Positions 34,681 through 43,725 of a stretch of 64,000 nt of DNA are shown one piece after another. The notes beneath the pieces were generated by a model, which was not told the DNA's origin, made no database searches, and was given only the letters and a program-made list of their open reading frames with translations. The stretch is from Bradyrhizobium guangdongense (GTDB lineage Bacteria > Pseudomonadota > Alphaproteobacteria > Rhizobiales > Xanthobacteraceae). The stretch lies in contig NZ_CP030051.1 in assembly GCF_004114975.1 (NCBI RefSeq), positions 4,588,001 through 4,652,000 on the forward strand, given 5' to 3'. Each line of letters begins with the position of its first letter. Position 1 is the stretch's first letter. Position numbers and translations under genes: made by a program.

Positions 34681-36045
34681 CTAGTCGTTCTCGTAGCCGT
34701 AGACTTCCGGCAGGATGAAGATGGCGGCGAGCAATCCGATCAACGGGAAGATCGCGACGAACAGCGTGGCATTGGCCTGCCCGATCGCAGCGAACAGCGA
34801 TGGGAACAGGAAGATCGCCAGGAACGACGGCAGCTTCACGAACATGTAGGCGAAGCCGCTGGCGGTGCCGCGGTATTTCGGCTTGGCGACCATGGTCGGG
34901 ATCGTCATGCAGTTCGACGCATCCCAGTAATGCCCCCACAGCATGGCGGCGGCCGCGAACGGCAGCAGCATCTTGTTGTCGGTGTAGAGCGCGAAGGCCG
35001 CGACCAGAAGCGACGCCAGCACGATCGAGAAGCCGGCAATGGCGATGCCGCGATGGCCAATCTTGGGCGTCAGGAGCGGACCGACCCAGCCCGAGACCGC
35101 CGCAAAGCAGAACAGCGCCATCGTCACCAGATTGTTGCCGAGCACGCTCGACACGCCGACCATCACGAACAACACCGGCAGATAGAACGCGAAGGTCGAG
35201 AACTCGCTGCCTTGCGCAAAGCAGGCGATCCAGCCGTAGATCGTGGCGCGCCAGCGGATCGGATCCTTCTTGAGATCGGCGAGGAAGGCACGGGTCGAGA
35301 CCTTGGGCACGACCTGGTCCTGGTCCGGCAGCATGGCGAGATCATCGTTGAACATCTCGCGCGCGACCTGCTTGGCCTCGCGGAAGCGGCCCTTCTGCAC
35401 CAGCCACACCGCCGTCTCCGGCACGTCGTGGCGCATGATCAGAATGATCAGCGCCGGCACCGCACCGAGGCCGAGCGTCACGCGCCACAGCGTCTCGTGA
35501 TGGATGTCGAGCAGCAGGAAGATCACGATGACGCCGATGGTCAGCACCTCGCCGACGGCGAACATGAACTGCCACCGGTTGCCCATGACCTCGCGCTCAC
35601 CCTTGGCCATGGATTCCATGATGTAGGTGTAGCCGGTCGAGATGTCCGAGCCGAGCGGAATGCCGAGCAGGAAGCGGATCACGACCAGCCAGATAACGTT
35701 GGGGACGAAGGCCTGCGCCAGCGCCAGCACGATGAACATCACCATCGTCACCAGGAACATCACGCGGCGGCCGATCTTGTCGGACAGCCAGCCGCCCAGC
35801 AGCGCGCCGATCAGCGCACCGCCCTGCGTGCCAGCCGCGGCAAGGCCGAGCATGAGGGGATCGGGATTGTACTGCTCCTTGATGAAGATCAGCACGAAGG
35901 CGATCGAATAGAGATCCCAGGCCTCGACCAGGATCGAGGCCATCATCAGCCAGCCGACCTTGCTGCCCTTGGGACTGTAATTGGTGATGAGGTAGCGGAC
36001 CGCAGCTTCGCTCGCGGTCGGTTGTGGCACGGCCATCGTTGACAT
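34681..36045 (-). CDS. MFS sugar-acid transporter
   Basis: A 454-residue MFS protein with about 12 helices. GGWLSDKIGRRVMFL is a full A motif between helices 2 and 3, and PETAVWLVQKGRFREAKQVARE follows helix 6, the pattern of the metabolite:H+ symporter and sugar porter families. It starts 24 bp downstream of the gntR gene on the same strand and faces the dehydratase-idnO-idnD genes, so uptake of a hexonate or related sugar acid is the best inference. Confidence 0.88.
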   Translation of the reverse strand: MSTMAVPQPTASEAAVRYLITNYSPKGSKVGWLMMASILVEAWDLYSIAFVLIFIKEQYNPDPLMLGLAAAGTQGGALIGALLGGWLSDKIGRRVMFLVTMVMFIVLALAQAFVPNVIWLVVIRFLLGIPLGSDISTGYTYIMESMAKGEREVMGNRWQFMFAVGEVLTIGVIVIFLLLDIHHETLWRVTLGLGAVPALIILIMRHDVPETAVWLVQKGRFREAKQVAREMFNDDLAMLPDQDQVVPKVSTRAFLADLKKDPIRWRATIYGWIACFAQGSEFSTFAFYLPVLFVMVGVSSVLGNNLVTMALFCFAAVSGWVGPLLTPKIGHRGIAIAGFSIVLASLLVAAFALYTDNKMLLPFAAAAMLWGHYWDASNCMTIPTMVAKPKYRGTASGFAYMFVKLPSFLAIFLFPSLFAAIGQANATLFVAIFPLIGLLAAIFILPEVYGYEND

Positions 36046-36069
36046 GTTTGGTCCTCTCTTCAGAATTTT

Positions 36070-36837
36070 TTACGCGCCGAGCAGCGGCTCGATGCTGCAA
36101 TCGAGCAGGCGGGGATCAATCCCCGCCTCCATGCCCGTGAACATCTCGTCCATGTAGTCGATCAGGGCGTCGCTCGCCTTCACGGCATCCTCGACGCGGC
36201 GGTTCGCGACCGCGTTGAGAATACTGAGATGGTGATCGATCGTTCCTGACAGATCGGCCTGCCCCGGCATGAAGCGGTGGTGGATGTAGCCGATGCGGCG
36301 ATACAGGGTGTGCAGCGGCCGCAATGTATGCACCAGGAACGGCTCTCCCGCTGCTTCCAGCACCAGCGCGTCGATGCGCCGGTCGATGCTGTTGAATTCG
36401 TCGAGGCTCAACGTGGCGCGGCGCTCGCGCAGCACCCGCTCGATGTGCAGCGCCTGATTGCGATGCGAGAGGCTGGCACGATCGGCCGCGAGGCGAATGA
36501 CAAAACGCTCCATATCGCGGCGCAGGCCGAGCAGCATGCGCTCGCGCGCGAGATCAATCGGCGCGATATGCAGGCCGTGGCGCGGACGGATGATGATGAG
36601 CGTGTCGGCGGAGAGCCTGTTAACGGCGTGGTGCACCGGCGTGCGCCCGAAGCCCGTGATCTGCTGCAGCTCCAGCATGGTCATGAACTGACCGGGCTTG
36701 AGCTCGCAATGAACCAGCAGCTCCTCGATCTTCTGATAGGCCAGCTCGAAGAAATTGAGACGATTGCGCCGCGAGGGCCTGCCCTCGCCGTCGTCGTCTG
36801 ATCTCACCACCTCGAGCGCGCGCTTGCGCCGTGCCAT
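36070..36837 (-). CDS. GntR family transcriptional regulator
   Basis: A 255-residue regulator. The winged helix-turn-helix occupies about 28-95 (FELAYQKIEELLVHCELKPGQFMTMLELQQITGFGRTPVHHAVNRL); the C-terminal all-helical domain (about 105-245) is FCD-like. HHLSILNAVANRRVEDA matches the last ligand-domain His-bearing helix. It lies immediately upstream of the transporter on the same strand and diverges from the catabolic genes, with palindromic sites between. A repressor of both units, relieved by a sugar acid, is likely. Confidence 0.88.
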   Translation of the reverse strand: MARRKRALEVVRSDDDGEGRPSRRNRLNFFELAYQKIEELLVHCELKPGQFMTMLELQQITGFGRTPVHHAVNRLSADTLIIIRPRHGLHIAPIDLARERMLLGLRRDMERFVIRLAADRASLSHRNQALHIERVLRERRATLSLDEFNSIDRRIDALVLEAAGEPFLVHTLRPLHTLYRRIGYIHHRFMPGQADLSGTIDHHLSILNAVANRRVEDAVKASDALIDYMDEMFTGMEAGIDPRLLDCSIEPLLGA

Positions 36838-36901
36838 GTCGTCCTCTCCTGTCAGCCCGCGCTCTCGTTGCTGGGTGGCGCCCTATTTGTGGCACCCTTA
36901 A

Positions 36902-36960
36902 AACATGTTGTGATATATTACAAGCGAGCGTAAGACTCGCATCGGCCCGCAACATGTTGC
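36902..36960. promoter_or_regulatory. GntR operator candidates
   Basis: AACATGTT occurs at 36902-36909 and, inside the perfect 12-bp palindrome GCAACATGTTGC, at 36949-36960. Between them TTGTGATATATTACAA (36908-36923) is a near-perfect inverted repeat. All lie in the 177-bp divergent region between gntR and the dehydratase gene, where GntR-FCD proteins bind short AT-centred palindromes. Confidence 0.55.
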
Positions 36961-37014
36961 GGTGCAAAAACGACAACAAGGCGCGCGCACCGCGCCTGCG
37001 ATGGGAGAAAGGCC

Positions 37015-38214
37015 GTGAAGATCACGTGGATCGAGACGCTGCGAACCGAGGAATTCTCCAATGTCATCTGGGTGCGCGTTCACACAGATACGGGTTTGAT
37101 CGGCCTCGGTGAGACGTTCTACGGTGCCGGCGCAGTCGAAGCACAAATCCACGACACCTTTGCCGGCCGCCTGCTCGGCCGTAATCCGCTGCATATAGAA
37201 GCCATCCACCGCGACATGCTGAACCTGCCGATGGCGCAGTCCTCGACCGGTGTCGAATATCGCGCGGCATCCGCCATCGACATCGCGCTGTGGGACCTGT
37301 TCGGCAAGGTCTGCGGCCAGCCAGTGCACCAGATGCTGGGCGGCCTCTGCCGCGACAAGCAGCGCATCTACAACACCTGCGCCGGCACGCAATATGTCCG
37401 CTCCACCAACATCAGCCCGGTCTCGAACTGGAATCTCGGGGCGTCCAAAGGGCCCTACGAAGACCTCGACGGCTTCATGAACCGCGCCGACGCGCTCGCC
37501 GAAAGCCTGCTGGAGAGCGGCATTAGCGCGATGAAGATCTGGCCGTTCGATCCCGCGGCCCAGGAAAACAAAGGACTCTACATCACCGCTGCTCAAATGA
37601 AGCAGGCGATCGAGCCGTTCGAGAAGATCCGCAAGGCCGTCGGCGACAAGATGGAGATCATGGTCGAGCTCCATTCGTTGTGGAATCTGCCGACCGCCAA
37701 ACAGATCGCCCGCGCTCTCGAGCCCTACAAGCCGACCTGGTACGAAGACCCGATCCGTATGAACTCGCCGCAGGCGCTGGCCGAATATGCCCGCTCGACC
37801 GACGTCTGGGTCTGCGCCAGCGAGACGCTGGGCTCGCGCTTCCCCTACAAGGACATGCTCGACCGCGACGCCATGCACGTGGTGATGGCGGATCTGTGCT
37901 GGACCGGCGGCCTCACCGAAGGCCGCAAGATCGCGGCCATGGCCGAGACCTACCACCGGCCCTTCGCGCCGCATGATTGCATCGGCCCGATCGGCTTCAT
38001 CGCCGCCATCCACATGTCGTTCAGCCAACCCAACACGCTGATCCAGGAATCGGTGCGCGCCTTCTACAAGGGCTGGTACAATGAACTCGTCACCACGATG
38101 CCCGTGATCAAGGACGGTTATGTCTTCCCGATGGAAGGTCCCGGCCTTGGCGTCGACCTTCTGCCCGCCGTATTCGAGCGCTCCGATCTGATCGCGCGCC
38201 GCTCCAACGCTTGA
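37015..38214 (+). CDS. enolase-superfamily sugar-acid dehydratase
   Basis: A 399-residue mandelate racemase/muconate lactonizing enzyme-family protein (GTG start). N-terminal capping domain about 1-125; the barrel holds the three metal ligands in VELHSLW, YEDPIR and ASETL, and APHDCIGPIG near residue 320 supplies a His/Asp. SAMKIWPFDP carries a Lys on the second-barrel-strand position. The pattern resembles acid sugar dehydratases (galactonate, mannonate type). With idnO and idnD behind it, the unit probably processes a hexonic acid; exact substrate unknown. Confidence 0.85.
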   Translation: MKITWIETLRTEEFSNVIWVRVHTDTGLIGLGETFYGAGAVEAQIHDTFAGRLLGRNPLHIEAIHRDMLNLPMAQSSTGVEYRAASAIDIALWDLFGKVCGQPVHQMLGGLCRDKQRIYNTCAGTQYVRSTNISPVSNWNLGASKGPYEDLDGFMNRADALAESLLESGISAMKIWPFDPAAQENKGLYITAAQMKQAIEPFEKIRKAVGDKMEIMVELHSLWNLPTAKQIARALEPYKPTWYEDPIRMNSPQALAEYARSTDVWVCASETLGSRFPYKDMLDRDAMHVVMADLCWTGGLTEGRKIAAMAETYHRPFAPHDCIGPIGFIAAIHMSFSQPNTLIQESVRAFYKGWYNELVTTMPVIKDGYVFPMEGPGLGVDLLPAVFERSDLIARRSNA

Positions 38215-38226
38215 GGATCTTTTGAA

Positions 38227-38994
38227 ATGAGCACTGCCCTCTTCGACCTTTCCGGCCGCACCGCGCTCGTGACCGGCTCCTCCCGCGGGCTCGGCCGCGC
38301 AATCGCCGAAGGTCTGGCCAAGGCCGGCGCAAAAATCATCATCAATGGCGTCGACCCTAAGCGCGTCGAGCAGGCCGTCGCCGAGTTTCGCGCCGCCGGC
38401 CATCAGGCCGAAGGCGCCGCCTTCAACGTCACCGACGAGCCCTCGATCGTCGCGGCCTTCAACGAATTCGACAAGAAGGGCATCGCCGTCGACATCCTCG
38501 TCAACAATGCCGGCATCCAGCATCGCAAGCCGCTGGTCGAGTTCACCACCGACGAATGGCGCAAGGTGATCGAGACCGATCTCACCAGCGCGTTCGTGAT
38601 CGGCCGCGAGGCCGGCAAGCGCATGATCCCGCGCAAGCACGGCAAGATCATCAATATCGGCTCGCTCGGCAGCGAACTGGCGCGCCCGACGATCGCGCCC
38701 TACACCGCGGCCAAGGGCGGCATCAAGAATCTGACCCGCTCGATGGCGGTGGAATGGGCGCAGCACGGCATCCAGGCCAACGCGATCGGCCCGGGCTACA
38801 TGCTGACCGACATGAACGAGGCGCTGGTCAACAACACCGAATTCAACACTTGGCTGATGGGCCGCATCCCCTCCAAGCGCTGGGGCAAGCCGGACGAACT
38901 GGTGGGCGCGGCGATCTTCCTGGCGTCGGATGCCTCGACCTACGTCAACGGCCAGATCATCTATGTCGATGGCGGCATGATCGCCGCGATGTGA
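38227..38994 (+). CDS. idnO: gluconate 5-dehydrogenase (SDR)
   Basis: A 255-residue classical SDR: cofactor motif TGSSRGLGRAIA (about 16-27), NNAG (about 92-95), catalytic Ser (NIGSLGSELARPTI) and YTAAK (Tyr/Lys present). The Arg in SSRG suggests a choice of NADP(H). Sequence and the neighbouring idonate dehydrogenase fit gluconate 5-dehydrogenase, which interconverts D-gluconate and 5-keto-D-gluconate. It begins 12 bp after the dehydratase stop, in the same operon. Confidence 0.85.
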   Translation: MSTALFDLSGRTALVTGSSRGLGRAIAEGLAKAGAKIIINGVDPKRVEQAVAEFRAAGHQAEGAAFNVTDEPSIVAAFNEFDKKGIAVDILVNNAGIQHRKPLVEFTTDEWRKVIETDLTSAFVIGREAGKRMIPRKHGKIINIGSLGSELARPTIAPYTAAKGGIKNLTRSMAVEWAQHGIQANAIGPGYMLTDMNEALVNNTEFNTWLMGRIPSKRWGKPDELVGAAIFLASDASTYVNGQIIYVDGGMIAAM

Positions 38995-39018
38995 TCGCTA
39001 ACACCAGGGAACGAGACC

Positions 39019-40050
39019 ATGCGCGCCGTCGTCATTCACGCCCCCAAGGATCTGCGGATCGACGATTGTCCCGATCCTGCGCCAGGCCCGGGCGAGGTCC
39101 GCGTCAAGATTGCCAACGGCGGCATCTGCGGCTCCGACCTGCATTACTACCATCACGGCGGTTTCGGCGTGGTCCGAATCCAGCAGCCGATGGCGTTGGG
39201 GCATGAGATCGCCGGCGTGGTCGCGGCGGTTGGTGACGGGGTTACCAACGTAAAGGCTGGCACGCGCATTGCGGTCAATCCGAGCAAGCCGTGCGGCCAG
39301 TGCCTGCATTGCCAGGAAGGCATGCGCAACCAGTGCCTCGACATGCGCTTCCTCGGCAGCGCGATGCGCTTTCCCCATGTGCAGGGCGGCTTCCGCGAGT
39401 TCATCACGGTCGATGCCACACAGGCCGTGCCGATTGCCGACAAACTGTCGCTGGCGGAAGCCGCCGTCGCCGAGCCGCTCGCCGTTTGCTTGCATGCCGG
39501 CAAGCAGGCCGGCCCCTTGCTCGGCAAGCGCGTGCTGATCACCGGCTGCGGTCCGATCGGCGCCCTGATGATCCTGGTCTCGCGCTTCGGCGGTGCGTCC
39601 GAGATCGTGGTGACCGATATCGCCGAGGCGCCGCTCGCGGCAGCCAGGAAGCTCGGCGCAAGCCACGCCATCAATGTCACGGCCGATGCCGCCGCGCTCG
39701 AGCCCTGGCGCGCCGGCAAGGGCGTGTTCGACACGCTCTTCGAAGCCTCTGGTAACCAGGCTGCGCTCCGCACCGCGCTCGACGTGCTCCGCCCCGGCGC
39801 AACACTGGTACAGCTCGGCCTCGGCGGCGAGATGACGCTGCCGATCAATTCCATCGTCGCCAAGGAATTGCAGCTCCGCGGCACCTTCCGCTTCGATCCC
39901 GAATTCGAGCTCGCCGTGCGGCTGATGGGCGACGGCCTGATCGACGTCAAACCGTTGATCACGGCCACCATGCGGTTCGAGAACGCGGTCGCCGCGTTTG
40001 AACTCGCCAGCGACCGCTCGCAGTCGATGAAGGTGCAGCTGACGTTCTAA
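39019..40050 (+). CDS. idnD: L-idonate 5-dehydrogenase
   Basis: A 343-residue zinc MDR. Catalytic Zn site: Cys37 region GGICGSDLHYYHHGG, GHEIAG (His/Glu) and later the AEPLAV Glu; the structural Zn site has CGQCLHCQEGMRNQC. The Rossmann motif is TGCGPIGALMI. The whole resembles IdnD, which oxidises L-idonate to 5-ketogluconate, the substrate of IdnO upstream. It starts 24 bp after idnO, so dehydratase-idnO-idnD form an operon. Confidence 0.87.
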   Translation: MRAVVIHAPKDLRIDDCPDPAPGPGEVRVKIANGGICGSDLHYYHHGGFGVVRIQQPMALGHEIAGVVAAVGDGVTNVKAGTRIAVNPSKPCGQCLHCQEGMRNQCLDMRFLGSAMRFPHVQGGFREFITVDATQAVPIADKLSLAEAAVAEPLAVCLHAGKQAGPLLGKRVLITGCGPIGALMILVSRFGGASEIVVTDIAEAPLAAARKLGASHAINVTADAAALEPWRAGKGVFDTLFEASGNQAALRTALDVLRPGATLVQLGLGGEMTLPINSIVAKELQLRGTFRFDPEFELAVRLMGDGLIDVKPLITATMRFENAVAAFELASDRSQSMKVQLTF

Positions 40051-40487
40051 CGCGGCGCCAGCGCGCCCATGATTTCGCGAGAGACGAACATCTCGGCGCG
40101 TTCCCACGATTCGTCGTTGTCGCCGCGGAAGGTGTAGAGCTTGTCCATCACGACCGTCCTGGCGCCGACGTCGATCACGGCGACCTTGGCCCATTGCACC
40201 AGCGTGCTCGTCTTCTGGATGCCGCCGATAACCTTGAAGGCGGCGCCATCCTGCACCGACGGCGCAAGCCGGTACCGCGGATCGGCGGCGATGTCTCGCC
40301 GGAGCGCAACCATGAAGGCCTGGAGCCGTCGCTCATGGGCGGCTCTCTGGTCGGCCGGCTCGGCCGAGGTATCGGTGTAACTGAAGTCGTCGAGAGCAAT
40401 GGCGGTGGTGTCAGTGGCGGCGGCCCGGCCATTCAGCGCGCCGCCGATAAGAACAACGAACGACAGCAACGAAAGAGTACGGCGCAT
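40047..40487 (-). CDS. DUF3280 (DUF2380) secreted protein
   Basis: A 146-residue protein with a signal peptide (to about residue 24, NGRAAA-TD). The body matches DUF3280: IALDDFSYTDTSAE, RRLQAFMVALRRDIAADPRY, and KVIGGIQKTSTLVQWAKVAVIDV. The family turns up beside MoxYX-like regulators and methanol/alcohol oxidation genes, but is uncharacterised. Its 3' end overlaps idnD by 4 bp (convergent), and it is divergent from the kinase next door. Confidence 0.78.
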   Translation of the reverse strand: MRRTLSLLSFVVLIGGALNGRAAATDTTAIALDDFSYTDTSAEPADQRAAHERRLQAFMVALRRDIAADPRYRLAPSVQDGAAFKVIGGIQKTSTLVQWAKVAVIDVGARTVVMDKLYTFRGDNDESWERAEMFVSREIMGALAPR

Positions 40488-40672
40488 CGTGGGCCTCGCA
40501 TCACGGACGCCGGACGCTAGCCGGACGCTTCGCGCACCGCAGCCGTTACCATCCCGGCCGAGACCGGGAAAATTTCACGACGTTGCACTGCGGCAAGCGT
40601 GCCGCTTTGCGCGGCCAGCGTTCTGCCCTTTAATGCGGGGAGCGACAATTCCGTTCGCTTCAGGTGCCGCCG

Positions 40673-42058
40673 ATGTGGAACCGCGAAAGATTTGATCTCA
40701 AGGTCCGCCTGACCTTGCGCGTGGCCGCCATTTCGGCCGCCTGCTTCGCTGCGATATCAGCCTACTTCCTCGTCACGACCGACCGCGCGGCGCACGCGCG
40801 CATCGACGGCATCGCGGCCATTGTGGCGAAAACCCTGGAGCTGCAGCAGGGCAAGGTGCTGTGGACCGCAAGCCCCCGCTCCGACTTCCCGAACCTCGAC
40901 CCCGTATCGGCCTATGTGATGACACCGGGCCTGTGCCTCGCCTTCCGCGGGCCGGGCGGCGACATGCTCCAGCGCTTCTGTAGCGGCGCGCCTGTCGCGG
41001 AGGACCCGCCCCCGCAGATCTTCACGGCATTTTACCGTGGTTTGTTCGATCCCGGCCGCGAGGCCGCGCGGCCCGTGATCCTGCGCGGAACGAAGCTGGG
41101 CGACGCCGTCGTCTCGGTCGACCCTGCGGTGCAGACGGCGGAGGCTTGGCACGAGGCCGGCCGTCTGATGCTGGCGCTCACCATCGCCCTGCCGCTGTTG
41201 TGCGTGCTGGTCTATGCCGCGCTGGCGCGCGCGCTGCGCCCGACACGGATGATCAGATCCGGGCTCGAGCAGATTGCCGCTGGCGATCTCACCGCCCGGC
41301 TGCCGCCGTTCGATCTCGCCGAGCTTTCCGCGGTTCGCGATGTCTTCAACCATCTCGCCGAGAGCCTCGATACCGCGCTCGCAGAACGCGCCGAGCTGAC
41401 GCGGAAACTGATCGCGCTCCAGGACGAGGAGCGCCGCCATCTGGCCCGCGAGCTGCACGACGAGTTCGGGCAGTCATTGGCCGCGATCCGAGCGCTCGCC
41501 TCCTCCGCTCGCCAGACCGCCGCGCAAGATTGCCCATCTCTGCTCGGCGAATGCGACGGCATCGCGCGCACCGCGACAGGCATGATGGAGACGCTGCGCG
41601 GCGCCCTATTCCGGCTGCGCCCGCCCGATGTCGAGGAGCTCGGCCTCGTTGCCAGTCTCGAAGGTCTCGTGGCGGGGTGGAACGGGCGCAGCCGCGGCGA
41701 GACCCGCTATACGATCCGCTTCGACGGCACGTTCGAGACCCTGCCGGCCACGATCAGCGCCAACATCTACCGCATCGTGCAGGAAGCGCTCACCAACGCC
41801 GCCAAGCATGCCGGTGCCACCAGGGTCAATCTCGAACTCGCGATGCATGCCGACGAAATCGCGCTCGCGATCGACGATGACGGACGCTCGCACGATCCCG
41901 CCGCGAAATCCGGCATGGGCCTGCTCGGCATGCGCGAACGCGTCGCGGCCCTGCGCGGGCGATTGAGCTTCGAGGCCGGTCCCAACGGCGGTTCGGCGCT
42001 GCGCGTCGTCATTCCGCTCGCAACCGCCACGCCGCACGCGCTGGAGCACGCGGCATGA
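40673..42058 (+). CDS. MoxY-like membrane histidine kinase
   Basis: About 461 residues from the ATG at 40673. Two helices (about 10-30 and 165-190) enclose a periplasmic domain (about 31-164, likely LapD_MoxY_N type, with a Cys pair), then a HAMP region (about 190-240), a HisKA_3 domain with the phosphoacceptor His in RRHLARELHDEFGQSLAAIR, and an HATPase (VQEALTNAAKHAGA; MGLLGMRERVAALRG). NarL/UhpB-type kinases of this kind signal to LuxR-type regulators. It overlaps the response-regulator gene by 4 bp. Confidence 0.87.
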   Translation: MWNRERFDLKVRLTLRVAAISAACFAAISAYFLVTTDRAAHARIDGIAAIVAKTLELQQGKVLWTASPRSDFPNLDPVSAYVMTPGLCLAFRGPGGDMLQRFCSGAPVAEDPPPQIFTAFYRGLFDPGREAARPVILRGTKLGDAVVSVDPAVQTAEAWHEAGRLMLALTIALPLLCVLVYAALARALRPTRMIRSGLEQIAAGDLTARLPPFDLAELSAVRDVFNHLAESLDTALAERAELTRKLIALQDEERRHLARELHDEFGQSLAAIRALASSARQTAAQDCPSLLGECDGIARTATGMMETLRGALFRLRPPDVEELGLVASLEGLVAGWNGRSRGETRYTIRFDGTFETLPATISANIYRIVQEALTNAAKHAGATRVNLELAMHADEIALAIDDDGRSHDPAAKSGMGLLGMRERVAALRGRLSFEAGPNGGSALRVVIPLATATPHALEHAA

Positions 42059-42708
42059 CCGCGACCATCCTGCTGGTCGACGACCATTCGGTTGTTCGCG
42101 AAGGCTATCGGTCCGTGCTCCAGAAGCAGCCGGGCCTGCGCGTCATCGCCGAAGCCGGCGACGGCGCAGAAGCCTACCGTCTGTACAAATCCGAGGCCCC
42201 TGACCTCGTCATCATGGATCTCAGCATGCCCGGCATTGGCGGCGTCGAAGCCGTCAGGCGTATCCGGCAATGGGACAAGGCGGCAAAGATCCTCGTCTTC
42301 ACCATGCATGAGAATGCCGGTTTCGCCATGCAGGCGATCCGTGCCGGTGCGCGAGGCTATGTCACCAAGACCAGCCCGCCCGAGACCTTGGTGCGCGCGG
42401 TGATGGACGTGCTCGCCGGGAAGATCGCCATTAGCCCGGACATCGACCACGAGCTGGCGCTGAGCCGGATCAACGGCGAAAGCTCAGCCGCCGACGTGCT
42501 CACGCCGCGCGAATTCGAGGTGCTGCGGCTGCTGCTCGCCGAAAACACGACGGAAGAGATCGCCGAGACGCTGCACGTCAGCCCGAAGACGGTGGCAAAT
42601 CTGCACTCGCTGATCAAGGACAAGCTCGGCGTCGGCTCCGACATCGAGCTGGTCCGGCTGGCGCTGCGTCAGGGAATTTTGACGCAGCTCGATCTCGGCG
42701 AGGCCTGA
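42055..42708 (+). CDS. LuxR-family response regulator
   Basis: A 217-residue NarL/FixJ-type regulator. The receiver (1-120) has LLVDDHSVVREG, phosphoacceptor Asp about 55 (LVIMDLSMPG) and VTKTSPPE; the C-terminal LuxR helix-turn-helix (about 148-205) reads LTPREFEVLRLLLAENTTEEIAETLHVSPKTVANL. ATGA overlap with the kinase shows translational coupling. Likely the MoxX-like partner of the kinase; targets are unknown and no methanol dehydrogenase genes are nearby. Confidence 0.9.
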   Translation: MTATILLVDDHSVVREGYRSVLQKQPGLRVIAEAGDGAEAYRLYKSEAPDLVIMDLSMPGIGGVEAVRRIRQWDKAAKILVFTMHENAGFAMQAIRAGARGYVTKTSPPETLVRAVMDVLAGKIAISPDIDHELALSRINGESSAADVLTPREFEVLRLLLAENTTEEIAETLHVSPKTVANLHSLIKDKLGVGSDIELVRLALRQGILTQLDLGEA

Positions 42709-42717
42709 TCGCCTGCA

Positions 42718-43680
42718 TTACGGCGCAAGCTTGGCGCCATCGGGCGCGAACGCCTCCACCGTGTCGCCGATCCTGAACGACATCATGTCGCGCCCAACCA
42801 GCAGCGGCCCGCTGTAGACCGTCCGCGTGCGGTCGATGAGCGGCTGCTCGGGAATATCAGGTCCTGGCTTCACCGTGCCGAACACGATGTGGGAATAGAC
42901 CGCAAGCTTGGGCTTGGCTGATGCGAAGATGCGGCCCGCCTCCTCGGGCGAGGTGTGATGGGCCTGGATGTCCTTGTAGACCGGATTCTTGACCAGCAGC
43001 TCCGGCTCGATGACCGCGACTTCGTGAATCAACAGATCCGCTCCTTCGGCCGCCTTGGCGATGCGCTCGTCGTATTTCGTGTCGCCCGAGAGCACGACCT
43101 TGTGACCATCATACTCGACGACATAGCCGAACGACGGCTTGATCTTCTCGCCGTGATTGACCTCGATCGCGGTGACCTTGACGCCGTTGTTGTCGTACAC
43201 CAGACCCGGCTCGATATCCTTGGCCGCGAATTCGACGGCCTTTGGGTCAAGATGCTCGTCATCAATGCGGATGCGGATGTCGTCGGCGAAAGCTTTGGTC
43301 AGGTTCTGCGTCATTGCGACGGTGCCCTTCGGCCCGAACAGCTTCATCGGTGCCTTGCGCGAGGCCCAAGGCGTAGCGAGCCAGCCGGTCAGCCACATAT
43401 CTGGAAGCCCGACGATGTGGTCGGAATGCAGATGCGTGAGGAAGCTGGCGGTGATCGCTCCGAGGGGAATCTTCAGCTTGTAGAGCTGCACGGTCGAGCC
43501 GCGGCCGAGATCGAACAGCAGTTTTTCGTTCCCCGCTTCCACCAGAGTCGAGGCGCTGAAGCTGGTCGGTCGCGGCGTCGGCACGCCGGTGCCGAGCAGC
43601 GTCACCTTGATCGGTTCGGCCGAGGCGGCCGTGCCGAACGCGAGCAGCAAAAGGCCTGCCCTCAGGAGCGTTTTGAGCAT
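42718..43680 (-). CDS. secreted MBL-fold metallo-hydrolase
   Basis: A 320-residue protein with signal peptide (to about 21, TAASA-EP). Zinc motif THLHSDHIVG (His, His, Asp, His) near residue 82, the next ligand His in IHEVAV, SGDTKYDERI with its bridging Asp, and SHIVFG. The fold and GTGVPTPRPTSFSAS start are RNase Z/arylsulfatase-like. Export argues against tRNA processing and for a phosphodiesterase or sulfatase-like activity. Convergent with the response regulator (9 bp between stops). Confidence 0.85.
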   Translation of the reverse strand: MLKTLLRAGLLLLAFGTAASAEPIKVTLLGTGVPTPRPTSFSASTLVEAGNEKLLFDLGRGSTVQLYKLKIPLGAITASFLTHLHSDHIVGLPDMWLTGWLATPWASRKAPMKLFGPKGTVAMTQNLTKAFADDIRIRIDDEHLDPKAVEFAAKDIEPGLVYDNNGVKVTAIEVNHGEKIKPSFGYVVEYDGHKVVLSGDTKYDERIAKAAEGADLLIHEVAVIEPELLVKNPVYKDIQAHHTSPEEAGRIFASAKPKLAVYSHIVFGTVKPGPDIPEQPLIDRTRTVYSGPLLVGRDMMSFRIGDTVEAFAPDGAKLAP

Positions 43681-43725
43681 ATCGTCGTTTCCTTGGGTAT
43701 CAGCTTCCCGCGGCGTGACCGCGGA

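Noticed and set aside
36898..38766. 622-codon frame antisense to the dehydratase and idnO
   Set aside because: Complement of conserved enzymes; no motif and no ribosome-binding site.
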